From Saccharomonospora sp. CUA-673 (lineage in GTDB: Bacteria > Actinomycetota > Actinomycetes > Mycobacteriales > Pseudonocardiaceae), in contig NZ_MKKE01000055.1 of assembly GCF_001942305.1 (NCBI RefSeq), positions 62,001 to 126,000 of the forward strand: a stretch of 64,000 bases of DNA. Direction: 5' to 3'. The notes under the pieces were generated by a model. That model worked only from the letters and a program-made list of their open reading frames with translations. It did no database searches and was not told where the DNA came from. A program made the translations under genes and the position numbers. Positions 52,856 through 63,036 of this stretch are shown piece after piece. Every line of letters begins with the position of its first letter. Positions within the stretch are counted from its first letter, which is position 1.

Positions 52856-53635
52856 GTGGTGTGGTGGCATGCGATTCTCATCGGTGTGGCCGGCGTATGG
52901 GCCGGGATGATCAATGCGGTGGTCGGATCGGGCACGTTGGTGACATTCCCCGTGCTCGTGGCGCTCGGATATCCGCCGGTGACGGCGACGACGTCGAACG
53001 CGATCGGGTTGGCGCCGGGTGCGGTGTCCGGTGCGATCGGCTACCGGCACGAGCTGCGCGGGCAGGCACGGACGTTGTTGTCGCTGCTGCCCGCGTCGAT
53101 CGTCGGCGCTGTGGTGGGCACGATCCTGCTGTTGTCGTTGCCCGCGGATGCGTTCGAAACGATCGTCCCGGTGCTGATCGTCCTGGCCCTGGTGCTGGTG
53201 GTGATCCAGCCGAAGGTGTCGGCGTGGGTGGCGCGCCGCCAGGCCGACGCCGGCGCGGGCGCGCGGCGGAGCGCGGGCGGCACCGTCCTGCTGGTGACGT
53301 TGGTCTTCCTGACCGGTATCTACGGCGGATACTTCACCGCGGCGCAGGGTGTGCTGCTCATGGCGATCATGGGCATCCTGATGACCGAGCGGCTGCAGAC
53401 ACTCAACGGCATCAAGAACGTGTTGTCGGCGGCGGTGAACATCGTCGCCGGCGTGGTCTACGCCTTCGTCGCGCCGATCAGCTGGCCCGTCGTCGCACTG
53501 CTGGCCGTCGGGTCGGTCATCGGTGGTCAGCTCGGTGCCAAGGTCGGCAGGAAACTGTCCCCGCGGATGTTGCGCGGCGCCATCGTGGTGATCGGCTCGG
53601 CAGCCGTCGTGCAGCTCGTCGCCACCGGCTGGTGA
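52856..53635 (+). CDS. TauE/SafE-family membrane transporter
   Basis: A 259-residue protein with about eight helices in two repeats. The family motifs are MINAVVGSGTLVTFPVLVAL and the later FLTGIYGGYFTAAQGVLL, with TATTSNAIGLAPGAVSGAIG between. TauE/SafE proteins move sulfite, sulfonates or other small organic anions. It starts at GTG 52856 and is divergent from the diiron-oxidase operon across a 148-bp gap, so it may carry the pathway's substrate or product. A strong terminator follows. Confidence 0.84.
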   Translation: MVWWHAILIGVAGVWAGMINAVVGSGTLVTFPVLVALGYPPVTATTSNAIGLAPGAVSGAIGYRHELRGQARTLLSLLPASIVGAVVGTILLLSLPADAFETIVPVLIVLALVLVVIQPKVSAWVARRQADAGAGARRSAGGTVLLVTLVFLTGIYGGYFTAAQGVLLMAIMGILMTERLQTLNGIKNVLSAAVNIVAGVVYAFVAPISWPVVALLAVGSVIGGQLGAKVGRKLSPRMLRGAIVVIGSAAVVQLVATGW

Positions 53636-53650
53636 CCCGGGAACGTAAAG

Positions 53651-53688
53651 GCGGGCCCTGCGCGAGGGGGGAGGTGCGCAGGGCCCGC
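53651..53688. terminator. Rho-independent terminator after the TauE/SafE gene
   Basis: Perfect 13-bp stem GCGGGCCCTGCGC (53651-53663) and GCGCAGGGCCCGC (53676-53688), 15 bp after the stop. The following 250 bp to 53938 hold no gene that I can support; they form the leader of the DUF3558 lipoprotein gene. Confidence 0.85.
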
Positions 53689-53938
53689 ATGTTGCAGATT
53701 ACGGGGATATCGGTGATCACGCCGTGAAATCCGGGCGACGTGGCCACCTCGTGTCCACGCCGTGCCGTGGCGTTGCTCCGATCGGCCCATCCGACTGGGT
53801 CGGTTGCCTCGGTGTTTGTCCGATGTGCACCGTTCCGCCGGATGCTGTGCAGCCTGCGGCGAGGTAGTCGCGGGTCGCAGCTGCATCGTCGCCCCGATCA
53901 CGGCAGACTGTTCCGCCGTGAGCAACGAGGGGGATCCG

Positions 53939-54463
53939 GTGACGACGACCGGTCGCACCATGCGCATCGCACGAGCATCGATCCTGGCTGCAGTGGCCGC
54001 CGGGAGTCTGGTTGTCGCCGCGTGCGGCAACGAACAGGCGCCGGAGCGGCAGGAGGCGGCGCCGGCCTCCGATCAGGCGCCGCAGGGCCAGGCCGTCGAT
54101 CCGTGCGACATCACGACCGTCGACGTCATCCAGGACGTCGTCGGACATCCACTGAAGGACGCGACGACGAACGGCCCGATGTGTTCCTACACAACGACGG
54201 TCGATGCGCCGCACCTGAGCGTCTTCGTGTCGTCCGGTGTGCCGGCCATGGATGAGACCGCCGACGAGGAACAGATCACGGTGAACGGCCTCGAAGCCAC
54301 TCGCGGCAGTTCCGGGGATTCGTCCTGCGTCGTCAGCGTTGAGACCGGCGACCCTGCCACGTCGCCCATCGCCATCGCCGTGGAAGCGGAGTTCGACGGC
54401 GCCGACCCGTGCGGCTGGGCCACGGGTATCGCCGAGCGGGTCGCGCAAGACCTCCCGGAGTGA
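53939..54463 (+). CDS. DUF3558-family lipoprotein
   Basis: A 174-residue exported lipoprotein. GTG at 53939 follows GAGGGGG; an upstream GTG (VSNEGD) is possible. Hydrophobic leader RASILAAVAAGSLVV, lipobox VVAAC with Cys29. A disordered Gln/Ala/Pro linker precedes the folded part VDPCDITTVDVIQDVVGHPL and MCSYTTTVDAPHLSVFV, the signature of DUF3558 lipoproteins of actinomycetes, with four mature cysteines probably in disulfides. The function is unknown. It is followed 6 bp later by the next gene. Confidence 0.82.
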   Translation: MTTTGRTMRIARASILAAVAAGSLVVAACGNEQAPERQEAAPASDQAPQGQAVDPCDITTVDVIQDVVGHPLKDATTNGPMCSYTTTVDAPHLSVFVSSGVPAMDETADEEQITVNGLEATRGSSGDSSCVVSVETGDPATSPIAIAVEAEFDGADPCGWATGIAERVAQDLPE

Positions 54464-54469
54464 CGGCCG

Positions 54470-55126
54470 ATGCCTGAATGGTTCTGGTACATCGTCTCGC
54501 CGCTCGTGTTCGGCGGATACTTCTACTACCGCTGGAAGCAGAAGCAGCAGACACACAACGAGTACGCCGAGATCGCAGACAAACTCGGCTGGGAGTACGT
54601 GAAGTCCGACCGGTCCTACGTGAGCCGGTTCGGGCGTTACGAACCGTTCGACGACGGCCGTTTCCGCCGCGCCGAGCATGTGTTCCGCGGCGTGTATCGG
54701 GGCCGCCCGTTGACGGTGTTCGACTTCAGCGCCGTGGTGGACCGCGGCGAGAACCGCACCGAGCGTCGGCACCACCAGGTGGTCGCGGTCGGACTTCCGT
54801 CACCGCAACCGTCGCTCGCCGTGGGTCCTCGCGGGTTCATCGGCGGATTGGCGCAGCGCATCGGGTTGTCGTTCAACGAAACCGGGGACGAGAAGTTCGA
54901 CAGCCGGTACGCCGTGACGACCCGCGACAAAGCCTTCGCGGCGCGGTTCCTCAACGACGACGTCCGCCGGTTCCTGCTCGCCCGCAGCAGCGAAGCCGTG
55001 TTTCGCATCATCGACGACGAACTCGTCGTCTGGCGCCGCGGTCCGCTCTACATCGACGACCTCGAGCCCTACGCCGACTTCGTGAACAACCTCCTGGACC
55101 GCGTCGGCGAGTTGCGGAACGCGTAG
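54470..55126 (+). CDS. Conserved hypothetical protein with N-terminal membrane anchor
   Basis: A 218-residue protein. The first helix MPEWFWYIVSPLVFGGYFYY anchors it; the rest is a soluble domain (IADKLGWEYVKSDRSYVSRF, then FRGVYRGRPLTVFDFSAVVD, RYAVTTRDKAFAARFLNDDV). The pattern of a small domain that reads YRGRPLTVFDF followed by a paired beta region occurs in many actinobacterial proteins of unknown function and recalls DUF3137. ATG at 54470, 6 bp after the lipoprotein stop, so the two form an operon. No catalytic motif was seen. Confidence 0.68.
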   Translation: MPEWFWYIVSPLVFGGYFYYRWKQKQQTHNEYAEIADKLGWEYVKSDRSYVSRFGRYEPFDDGRFRRAEHVFRGVYRGRPLTVFDFSAVVDRGENRTERRHHQVVAVGLPSPQPSLAVGPRGFIGGLAQRIGLSFNETGDEKFDSRYAVTTRDKAFAARFLNDDVRRFLLARSSEAVFRIIDDELVVWRRGPLYIDDLEPYADFVNNLLDRVGELRNA

Positions 55127-55195
55127 ATGGCGTTATGTTCGCCAGCGGCGGCACCGCCGCTGATCAGCAGCAACGAGCACGATCAGGAGCGGAAC

Positions 55196-55525
55196 ATGAG
55201 CACACCGAGCATTCCGGAACCGGTCGCGTCGTTCATCGAGCGCGTCAACGCCCACGACGAGCAGGGTTTCCTCGACGCCTTCACCGACGGTGGCGCCGTC
55301 GACGACTGGGGACGCACGTTCACCGGCCGCGACGCGATCAAACAGTGGAGCGACAAGGAATTCATCGGCGCCCGCGGAGTCCTGACCGTCGAGGAGGTCG
55401 AGACGTCGGGCTCCACGATCACGGTCGTCGGCGAGTGGCGGTCGAACTGGGCCAACGGACGCTCACAGTTCACCTTCGACGTCGACGGCGACAAACTGGC
55501 GAAAATGACCATCCGCGAGGGCTGA
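55196..55525 (+). CDS. SnoaL/NTF2-like small protein
   Basis: A 109-residue protein: PVASFIERVNAHDEQGFLDA, FTDGGAVDDWGRTFTGRDAI, KQWSDKEFIGARG, ITVVGEWRSNWANG. The order of a long helix, the FT-DGG-V-D loop and a cone-like sheet is that of NTF2/SnoaL-type proteins, which bind or isomerise small molecules. ATG at 55196 follows AGGAGCGG. The longer open frame upstream is not supported. It could form part of the preceding operon, 69 bp downstream of it. Confidence 0.75.
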   Translation: MSTPSIPEPVASFIERVNAHDEQGFLDAFTDGGAVDDWGRTFTGRDAIKQWSDKEFIGARGVLTVEEVETSGSTITVVGEWRSNWANGRSQFTFDVDGDKLAKMTIREG

Positions 55526-55689
55526 CTCGCACCTGGCGCGGTTATCGGGAGTCGAGGTCGGCATCCTTGCCGGCCCGGAACGCGGGCTGAGCATGAAGTA
55601 CGACCCGATCCTCGGCGAATGACCCACTCCGCCGGCCCCTGCGCCTGACCGATCTCGCCCGAGTCGCCGCGACGCGAGATGCCAACACG

Positions 55690-55752
55690 GCGACGTGGGG
55701 TGCTGACACGGCCGCGTGGGGTGCTGACACGGCGACGCGAGGTGCTGACACG
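55690..55752 (+). repeat. 21-bp tandem repeat, three full units plus degenerate ends
   Basis: Units at 55690-55710, 55711-55731 and 55732-55752 share GC[GC][AG]CG, then TGGGG or CGAGG, then TGCTGACACG. A diverged unit precedes them (from 55671, with GATGCCAACACG) and a partial one follows to about 55763. The array fills much of the 242-bp gap between the SnoaL-like gene and the convergent MFS stop at 55768. No gene is supported here. Confidence 0.8.
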
Positions 55753-55767
55753 GCGACGTGGCCTCGG

Positions 55768-57306
55768 CTACGGCGGCTGTCGTCGGGCGTGATCTGGGGG
55801 TGTGCCCTCGCTGGTTTGCTGAGCCAGCGGGTTCTCGACGTCGCCGTGGATGGTGGGTGACGTCGGATGCGGCTCCAGTCCTCGGGCCCTCGCGGTGGCC
55901 ATGAGTGACAACACCGTGCCCACGAGACCGACGATGCACAGCAGTCCCATCGCCAGTCCGAAGCCGACGATGACGGCCGTGGGTGGGTCGCCGTCAGGGA
56001 GGGTGGCCTGGAGGACATCCTGTCCGAGCTGGGTGGACATCCCGACGGTCAACAGGGTGAAGGCCAGCGCCAGGCTGAGGACGTTGCCCGTGCTCTGCAT
56101 GGCCAGGCGCATGCCGTTGACCACGCCCAGGCTGGATTCCTGAGTGGCCTCGAGCAGCGACGTGGCGTTCGAGCCGATGAACAGGCCGGTGCCACCCCCC
56201 ATCAGCACCAGTCCGACCACGAGCACGCCCTCGTGCCCGGCGATCATCGCCGCAGTCAGCACACCGATGCCCAGCTGACCGACCACGGCTCCGGCGGACG
56301 AGATCTGCCGCGAGTTGAGGCGACGCGACAACCAGCCCACGCACAGCGAGCCGACGATGCTCCCCACCGGCATGGGCAGCAGCAGCGCGGCCGCCTCGAA
56401 GGGGCGCAGACCCATCGGCCCCTGCAGGAACAGACTCACGAGCACGATGGCGGGAAAACGGCCTGCACTGAGGAAGAATCCAGCGAGCAGCAGCAGTCCG
56501 ATGCCACCGGTGCGCAGCGTGGCCATGTCGACGACGGGGTCCTTGCTGCGCCGTTCGGCCAGGGCGAGGAGCGGCAGGACGAGGGCAGCACCGAGCAGGC
56601 TTCCGTACACGAACGGGTTCGCCCAGCCGAGCTCGGCGACCATCGAGATGCCGATGGTCGCCAGCGAGATGAAGGCGACCACGAGCAGGTTTCCCGGCAG
56701 GTCCAGGCTCGTCGGTGGGCGCTCGGCTCGGCGGCGACGTAGCAGGAAGCACCCGAAAATGAGCCCGACAAGCCCGATCGGGACGTTCAGCCAGAAGACC
56801 CAGCGCCAGTCCGCGATCTCGAGGACAACGCCGGCCGCGATAGGCCCGGCGAGGGTGGCCACCGGGAAGGACGCCGCGTACAGGCCCATGGCGGTCCCGA
56901 GAGACGTACGGGGGAACGCCGCGTGGATCAAGGTGGCGCCGTTGCCCAACAGGACCGCACCGGCCAACGCGGCAAGAATGCGAAGGCCGATGAGCCAGTC
57001 GACGCTCGGTGCCAGCCCGCACGCCAGGCTGGCGAGCACGAAGACGGCAAGTGCGCCGAGATAGAGGAGCCTCTGGTTCACGATGTCGCTGATCCGGCCG
57101 AAGAGCAGCAGGCAGGCGGTGTTGGCCACCATGTACGACAACAGGAGCCAGCTCGCCTCGACCTGGCTGGCGTCGAAGTGACGGGTCAGCGAGGGCAGCG
57201 CGACATTCACGGTGCTGGTGTTGAGGCCGATCAGCATGCTGACGATGCACACGACGAACAACGTCGACCACGCCGCGGCGCTGGCGCCGGATCGACCTCT
57301 GCTCAC
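55768..57306 (-). CDS. DHA2-family MFS transporter (14 helices)
   Basis: About 512 residues with roughly 14 hydrophobic helices. Signatures: NTSTVNVALPSLTRHFDASQ (helix 1), the motif-A-like GRISDIVNQRLLYLGAL, and motif-C-like GPIAAGVVLEIADWRWVFWL. Such carriers usually export drugs or toxic metabolites. GTG at 57306 sits behind GGAGG; an upstream TTG (57327) is weaker and would overlap the operator. It is divergent from the ABC importer operon, and the gap between them carries two copies of a 15-bp palindrome, which suggests common control. Confidence 0.85.
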   Translation of the reverse strand: MSRGRSGASAAAWSTLFVVCIVSMLIGLNTSTVNVALPSLTRHFDASQVEASWLLLSYMVANTACLLLFGRISDIVNQRLLYLGALAVFVLASLACGLAPSVDWLIGLRILAALAGAVLLGNGATLIHAAFPRTSLGTAMGLYAASFPVATLAGPIAAGVVLEIADWRWVFWLNVPIGLVGLIFGCFLLRRRRAERPPTSLDLPGNLLVVAFISLATIGISMVAELGWANPFVYGSLLGAALVLPLLALAERRSKDPVVDMATLRTGGIGLLLLAGFFLSAGRFPAIVLVSLFLQGPMGLRPFEAAALLLPMPVGSIVGSLCVGWLSRRLNSRQISSAGAVVGQLGIGVLTAAMIAGHEGVLVVGLVLMGGGTGLFIGSNATSLLEATQESSLGVVNGMRLAMQSTGNVLSLALAFTLLTVGMSTQLGQDVLQATLPDGDPPTAVIVGFGLAMGLLCIVGLVGTVLSLMATARARGLEPHPTSPTIHGDVENPLAQQTSEGTPPDHARRQPP

Positions 57307-57318
57307 GTGACCTCCAAG

Positions 57319-57333
57319 TAGAATCAAATTCTA
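57319..57333. promoter_or_regulatory. Operator copy 1 in the MFS / ABC-importer divergent region
   Basis: TAGAAT-CAA-ATTCTA, a perfect 6+6 palindrome, 13 bp upstream of the MFS GTG start. It matches the copy at 57449 in 12 of 15 positions. It is AT-rich in a GC-rich gap, which makes chance unlikely. Confidence 0.65.
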
Positions 57334-57448
57334 AAACATGGTTCGGTCGAAAGTCGAGGCCACGGTGCATTGAGCGCACGCAGAAGGCGATCCGAATGGG
57401 ATGTGACCCTTGACACAGGGGGTTTCCGGTTGGATGCTCTTTCCATCC

Positions 57449-57463
57449 TAGAGTGAGATTCTA
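57449..57463. promoter_or_regulatory. Operator copy 2 in the MFS / ABC-importer divergent region
   Basis: TAGAGTGAGATTCTA, extended by flanking C and G to a 17-bp near-palindrome (CTAGA...TCTAG). It ends 16 bp upstream of the ABC-importer GTG start at 57480, so bound protein would block either ribosome or polymerase entry. The cognate regulator, probably TetR- or MarR-like, is not in the window. Confidence 0.65.
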
Positions 57464-57479
57464 GATTGGGAGTGGGCTC

Positions 57480-58486
<1,007 letters not shown>

Positions 58487-58490
<4 letters not shown>

Positions 58491-59515
58491 ACGGATCACC
58501 CGGCGTGGCCATCAACGACGCGGTCCCGTTACCGGCGACCGACACGGACGACGCGACGTCACCGATCCTGCGACTCGACAGCGTCGTGAAGCACTTCGGC
58601 GGGCGTCGGCGGAAGCCACCGGTACGCGCGGTGGACGGCGTCTCCCTCACGGTCGGCCGCGGCGAAACCGTCGGGCTGGTGGGGGAATCCGGCTCGGGCA
58701 AGTCCACGCTCGGTCGCCTGGCTCTGCGCCTGCTGGAGCCCACCGCAGGGACCGTCACCTTCGACGGCTCGGACGTCTCGCGGCTGCGCCGTCGCGAGCT
58801 GGCACGTCTGCGCCGCAGGATGCAGCTCGTTTTCCAGGACCCGCTCAGCTCTTTCAGCCCGCGCATGACGATCGAGGAGATCCTCACCGAACCCATGACG
58901 GTGCACGGCATCGGCACCCCGAAGACCCGGGTGGCCAAATGCCGCGAGCTGCTCGACCTGGTGGGCCTCCCCTCCCACGCGCTCGAGCGCTACCCGCACC
59001 AGTTCTCCGGCGGTCAGGCGCAGCGCATCGGCATCGCCCGCGCACTCACCACCGACCCGGACCTGATCGTCTGCGACGAGGCCGTCTCGGCGCTGGACGT
59101 GTCCGTCCAGGCGCAGATCCTCAACCTGCTGCGTGAGGTGCAGCGCGAACTGGGTCTCAGCTACCTCTTCATCGCCCACGACCTCAACGTCGTCCGCTAC
59201 ATGTCCGACCGCATCAGCGTCATGTACCTCGGACAGGTCGTCGAATCCGGTCCGGCGGACACGTTGATGGACTCGGCGATGCACCCCTACTCGCAGGCAC
59301 TCGTCGGGTCGGTGCCGTCGCTCGACCGGCGCGGCGAGCTGCGCACGCCGCTGGTCGGCGAGGTCCCCAGTCCCACGAGGCCGCCCACCGGCTGTCGATT
59401 CCATACGAGGTGTCCTCGACGGTTCGAACCGTGCGACCACGTCGATCCCGAGCTCCTGCAGATCGGGCGACGGTCGGCCGCGTGCCACCTCCTGACCTCC
59501 GAGGTGGGCGCATGA
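58487..59515 (+). CDS. Dipeptide/oligopeptide-type ABC transporter ATP-binding protein (DppF/OppF)
   Basis: A 342-residue second ATPase subunit. A short disordered N-terminus precedes the ABC domain: Walker A GESGSGKST, Q-loop LVFQDPLSSFSP, signature HQFSGGQAQRIGIARAL, Walker B LIVCDEAVSALDV, and the C-terminal CRFHTRCPRRFEPC cluster. GTG at 58487 overlaps the DppD stop, and the stop overlaps the first permease (ATGA), so the four transporter subunits are coupled. Confidence 0.93.
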
Positions 59516-60459
59516 TCACCTACACGGGCCGGCGACTCGGCTACGGCCTCCTGGTCCTGGCCCTGGTCACCACTTTCACCTTCCTGACACTGCGGCTGAT
59601 CCCGGGCGACGTCGTCCGGGTCCAGCTGGCCGACGCCCCCGGGGTCACCGAAGCGCAGGTGGCCGAGCGGGCTGCCGAACTGGGGCTGGACCAGCCGGTC
59701 ACCTCGCAGTTCGTCGAGTTCATGGCGGGGGCACTGCGGCTCGACTTCGGTACGTCGTTCGCCGACGGACGACCGGTCATCGAGCACATCGCGGAGCGGC
59801 TGCCCGCCACGCTCGAACTCGGGCTCCTCGCTCTCCTGCTCGGACTCCTCCTGGGCGTGCCGCTCGGCGTGATGGCCGCCCTGCGGCAGAACTCGCTCAC
59901 CGACCAGCTCCTACGGGTGCTCGCCGTGGTGGGGATGTCGGTGCCGAACTTCTGGCTCGCGCTGCTGCTCATCACATACCTCGCGCAGTGGTTCGGATGG
60001 ACGCCGCCGCTGGTCTACTCCAGTCCCGGGGAGGACCTCGGCCAGAACCTCACCCACATGGCCCTGCCGGCGTTCGCGCTCGCCGTGAACTCCATGGCCG
60101 GCATCGCGCGAATGCTGAGATCGTCGATGCTCGAGGTGCTCGGGTCCAACTTCGTGCGGACGGTGCGCGCACGTGGCGCCTCCGAGTGGAACGTCCTGTT
60201 CAAGCACGCCGGCCGCAACAGTCTGATCCCGGTCTTCTCCCTGCTCGGCCTTCAGGTGGGCGGGATCCTCGGCGGCACCGTGATCCTGGAATCGATCTTC
60301 TCCATCCCGGGCATGGGCTCGCTGATCTTCGACTCCGTCCAGGCCCGCGACTACCCCGTCGTCCTGGGCTGCGTGGTGGTCTACGGCGCCATCTTCATCC
60401 TCGTGAACCTGCTGGTCGACGTGCTGTACGCCGTCGTCGACCCGCGGATCCGGTACTGA
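59512..60459 (+). CDS. Dipeptide/oligopeptide-type ABC transporter permease (DppB)
   Basis: A 315-residue permease with six helices. The N-terminus TYTGRRLGYGLLVLALVTTF, the periplasmic loop GLDQPVTSQFVEFMAGALRL and the EAA loop (RARGASEWNVLFKHAGRNSL) fit the DppB group. ATG at 59512 overlaps the DppF stop. It pairs with the second permease 13 bp downstream. Confidence 0.92.
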   Translation: MITYTGRRLGYGLLVLALVTTFTFLTLRLIPGDVVRVQLADAPGVTEAQVAERAAELGLDQPVTSQFVEFMAGALRLDFGTSFADGRPVIEHIAERLPATLELGLLALLLGLLLGVPLGVMAALRQNSLTDQLLRVLAVVGMSVPNFWLALLLITYLAQWFGWTPPLVYSSPGEDLGQNLTHMALPAFALAVNSMAGIARMLRSSMLEVLGSNFVRTVRARGASEWNVLFKHAGRNSLIPVFSLLGLQVGGILGGTVILESIFSIPGMGSLIFDSVQARDYPVVLGCVVVYGAIFILVNLLVDVLYAVVDPRIRY

Positions 60460-60472
60460 GAGGAGCTCGGAC

Positions 60473-61357
60473 ATGTCCCTTCACCTGCCCAGGCTCGGCG
60501 GCACCACCGCGGTGACCGGCCAGCGTCGCGGGGTGCTCCGCTATCTCAGGGAGCAGCCCTTCGGCGCCGTCGCCGCCACGGTGATCGTCGTGTTCGTCGT
60601 GCTCGCTGCTCTGGCACCGCTGATCACGCCGTACAACCCCCTGGAGCAGAGTCGAGACGCCATCATGGTGCCGCCCGGGGCCGACCACCTCATGGGCACC
60701 GACGAGCTGGGTCGCGATGTCCTCAGCCGCACCCTCTACGGCGCCCGCACCTCGTTGCTGATCTCGGTGGCCACGCTTGCCCTGGGAGGACTGATCGGGA
60801 GTCTTCTCGGCATCGTCTCGGGATATTTCGGCGGCACGTGGGTCGACAGCGTCATCCAGCGCATCATGGACTCCCTGATGGCGGTCCCCTCCATCGTGCT
60901 CCTGTTGTTCGTCGCCTCGCTGCTCGGACCCAGCGTCCGCAACACCATCCTGGCGCTGGCACTCCTGGTCATCCCGGCCTTCAACCGCGTCGCCCGGGGA
61001 GAGATGCTCCGGATCCGCGAGGAGACGTACGTCGAGGCCGCCAAGGCGGTCGGCTGCAGCACGCCGCGCATCCTGCGGCGCTACGGGCTGCCGAACCTCA
61101 TGGCGCCGCTGTTCGTCGTCACCAGCTTGCTGTTCGCCATCGTGCTGATAGCCGAGTCCGCTCTGAGCTTCCTCGGCATCGGCACGCCACCGCCGACGCC
61201 GTCGTGGGGGCGGATGCTCAGCGAGGCCTCGCGACAGCTGGAGATCGCGCCCTGGATGGCGCTGTTCCCCGGCCTCGCCCTGGCGGTCTCGGTGCTCGCA
61301 TTCAACCTGCTCGGCGACGCGCTGCGCGACTTCTTCGACCCACGACAACGTCGCTGA
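60473..61357 (+). CDS. Dipeptide/oligopeptide-type ABC transporter permease (DppC)
   Basis: A 294-residue permease. The N-terminal helix FGAVAATVIVVFVVLAALA, the loop DHLMGTDELGRDVLSRTLYG that is diagnostic of DppC/OppC proteins, and the EAA loop EAAKAVGCSTPRILRRYGLP are present. ATG at 60473 follows GAGAGGAGC. It forms the membrane heterodimer with the DppB-type subunit. Confidence 0.92.
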   Translation: MSLHLPRLGGTTAVTGQRRGVLRYLREQPFGAVAATVIVVFVVLAALAPLITPYNPLEQSRDAIMVPPGADHLMGTDELGRDVLSRTLYGARTSLLISVATLALGGLIGSLLGIVSGYFGGTWVDSVIQRIMDSLMAVPSIVLLLFVASLLGPSVRNTILALALLVIPAFNRVARGEMLRIREETYVEAAKAVGCSTPRILRRYGLPNLMAPLFVVTSLLFAIVLIAESALSFLGIGTPPPTPSWGRMLSEASRQLEIAPWMALFPGLALAVSVLAFNLLGDALRDFFDPRQRR

Positions 61358-61412
61358 TCCGAACCCCGCCAACCGCGCCGTACCCGTCCCCCTTCGCGGC
61401 AAAGGAGCCACG

Positions 61413-63035
61413 ATGTCTCGTCCACACAAAACCGCCGGCGCCCTGTTAGCCGTCGGCCTCCTCACCTCGGCCTGCTTCGGCAGCGGCTCCGGCGCGTCCG
61501 ACGGCGAGGCCGGCCAGCTGGTGCGCAACGACGGGCCGCCCCAGTCCGGCGGCACCTTCCAGATCGCCGGGACCACCGACACGACCTCACTCGACTTCCA
61601 GAAGGAGGCCGCCTACGCGGTCCACACCTCGGTCGGCGCGGTGTACAGCCGACTGCTGGCCTTCCGGACCGGTGACGACGTCGAGTACGGCACGAACGAA
61701 GTGGAGGGGGACCTCGCCGAGGAGTGGGAGGTCAGCGACGACGCCAGGACCTGGACGATCACCCTGCGCGACGGCGTGAAGTGGCACGACAAGGAACCGG
61801 TCGGCGGGCGCGCCCTCACCTCCGACGACGTCATCTGCACGTTCGACCGGCTCAAGGAGATCCAGGGGCACGCGCTCAACCTCATCGCCGACGTCGAGTC
61901 GATCGAGAACCCGGACGAGCGCACCGTCGTCTTCAGGTTGGGCTCGCCGTACACCGCCTTCGACGAGACACTCGCGAACCCGTTCCTCGCCATCATCCCC
62001 TGCGAAGCCGCCGAGGGCGGCGTCGACCTCGCCACCGAGGCGATCGGAACGGGGCCGTTCATGCTCGAGAGCTGGAATCGGGACCAGGAGCGGGTCTACG
62101 TGAAGAACCCCGACTACTTCGTCGAGGGACAGCCCTACCTGGACGGCTACACGACGACGATCATGCCGGACGTTCAGGCCCAGATCGCTGCCCTGCGCAG
62201 CGGCAAGATCGACATGATGACGGCGCTGTCCACCGAGAAGCGCCAGGTCGACCAGCTGCTGAGTCAGGTCGAGGGGTTGCAGAAGAGCGAGGAAGAGGGC
62301 ACGACGCAGACCCGGGTGTTCATGAACGCGCAGGAGGAGCCGTTCGACCAGCTCGAGGTGCGTCGCGCGGTGGCGCTGGCGATCGACAAGCAGGGCATGA
62401 TCGACACGATCCGCTCCGGCGGCGCGGTCTCGGGACCGATCACCCCGTCGATGTTCGGCTCGATGCCGACCAAGGACGTCGAGGAGCTCCTCCCGTACGA
62501 CCCCGAGGAAGCCCGGCGTCTGCTCGCCGAGGCCGGGTACCCCGATGGGTTCCAGGCCACGATGGTCGTCACCACCGGATACGGCGAGACCATCGTGCGC
62601 GAGGCCCAGTGGGTACAGGAGGACCTCGCCAAGGTCGGCATCGACGTCGAGTTGGACGTCCAGGATTACGCCACCTACGCGGGCGACACCTGGCCGAACG
62701 GCGAGTACCAGATCTCCTACGGGCTGCAGACTCCGATGCTCACGGCCGACGAGTACCTGTCCACCGAGTACCACTCCGACGGCAGCCGCAACTGGTCCTT
62801 TGTAGACGATCCGACGCTGGACGACTTGATCGAGAAGCAGCGAACGATCGCAGACGCCGACGAGCGCGAGCAGGCGCTGCAGGAGATAGACCGGTACGTG
62901 CTGGAGAACGTGGCGACACCGCTGCCCCTCTACGTCTTCAACGGCCAGACCCTGCTGTCACCTCGCGTCCGCGGATGGAACCCACATCCGGACTACTCGA
63001 CGCGCGAGTACGAGAACATCTGGCTCAAGGACTGA
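61413..63035 (+). CDS. ABC transporter substrate-binding lipoprotein (family 5)
   Basis: A 540-residue extracellular solute-binding protein. Lipobox LTSAC with Cys21 after the leader AGALLAVGLLTSA. Family 5 segments: SLDFQKEAAYAVHTSVGAVY, LAEEWEVSDDARTWTITLRD, GVKWHDKEPV, IGTGPFMLESWNRDQERVYV and RRAVALAIDKQGMIDTIRSG. ATG at 61413 has AAAGGAG upstream. Such proteins bind peptides but also nickel, sugars or other organics; the following hydrolase and Zn-ribbon protein argue against simple peptides here. Confidence 0.92.
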   Translation: MSRPHKTAGALLAVGLLTSACFGSGSGASDGEAGQLVRNDGPPQSGGTFQIAGTTDTTSLDFQKEAAYAVHTSVGAVYSRLLAFRTGDDVEYGTNEVEGDLAEEWEVSDDARTWTITLRDGVKWHDKEPVGGRALTSDDVICTFDRLKEIQGHALNLIADVESIENPDERTVVFRLGSPYTAFDETLANPFLAIIPCEAAEGGVDLATEAIGTGPFMLESWNRDQERVYVKNPDYFVEGQPYLDGYTTTIMPDVQAQIAALRSGKIDMMTALSTEKRQVDQLLSQVEGLQKSEEEGTTQTRVFMNAQEEPFDQLEVRRAVALAIDKQGMIDTIRSGGAVSGPITPSMFGSMPTKDVEELLPYDPEEARRLLAEAGYPDGFQATMVVTTGYGETIVREAQWVQEDLAKVGIDVELDVQDYATYAGDTWPNGEYQISYGLQTPMLTADEYLSTEYHSDGSRNWSFVDDPTLDDLIEKQRTIADADEREQALQEIDRYVLENVATPLPLYVFNGQTLLSPRVRGWNPHPDYSTREYENIWLKD

Positions 63036-63036
63036 C

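Noticed and set aside
55671..55763. Possible CRISPR array from the 21-bp repeats
   Set aside because: There is no spacer sequence between the units, and the units are too short.
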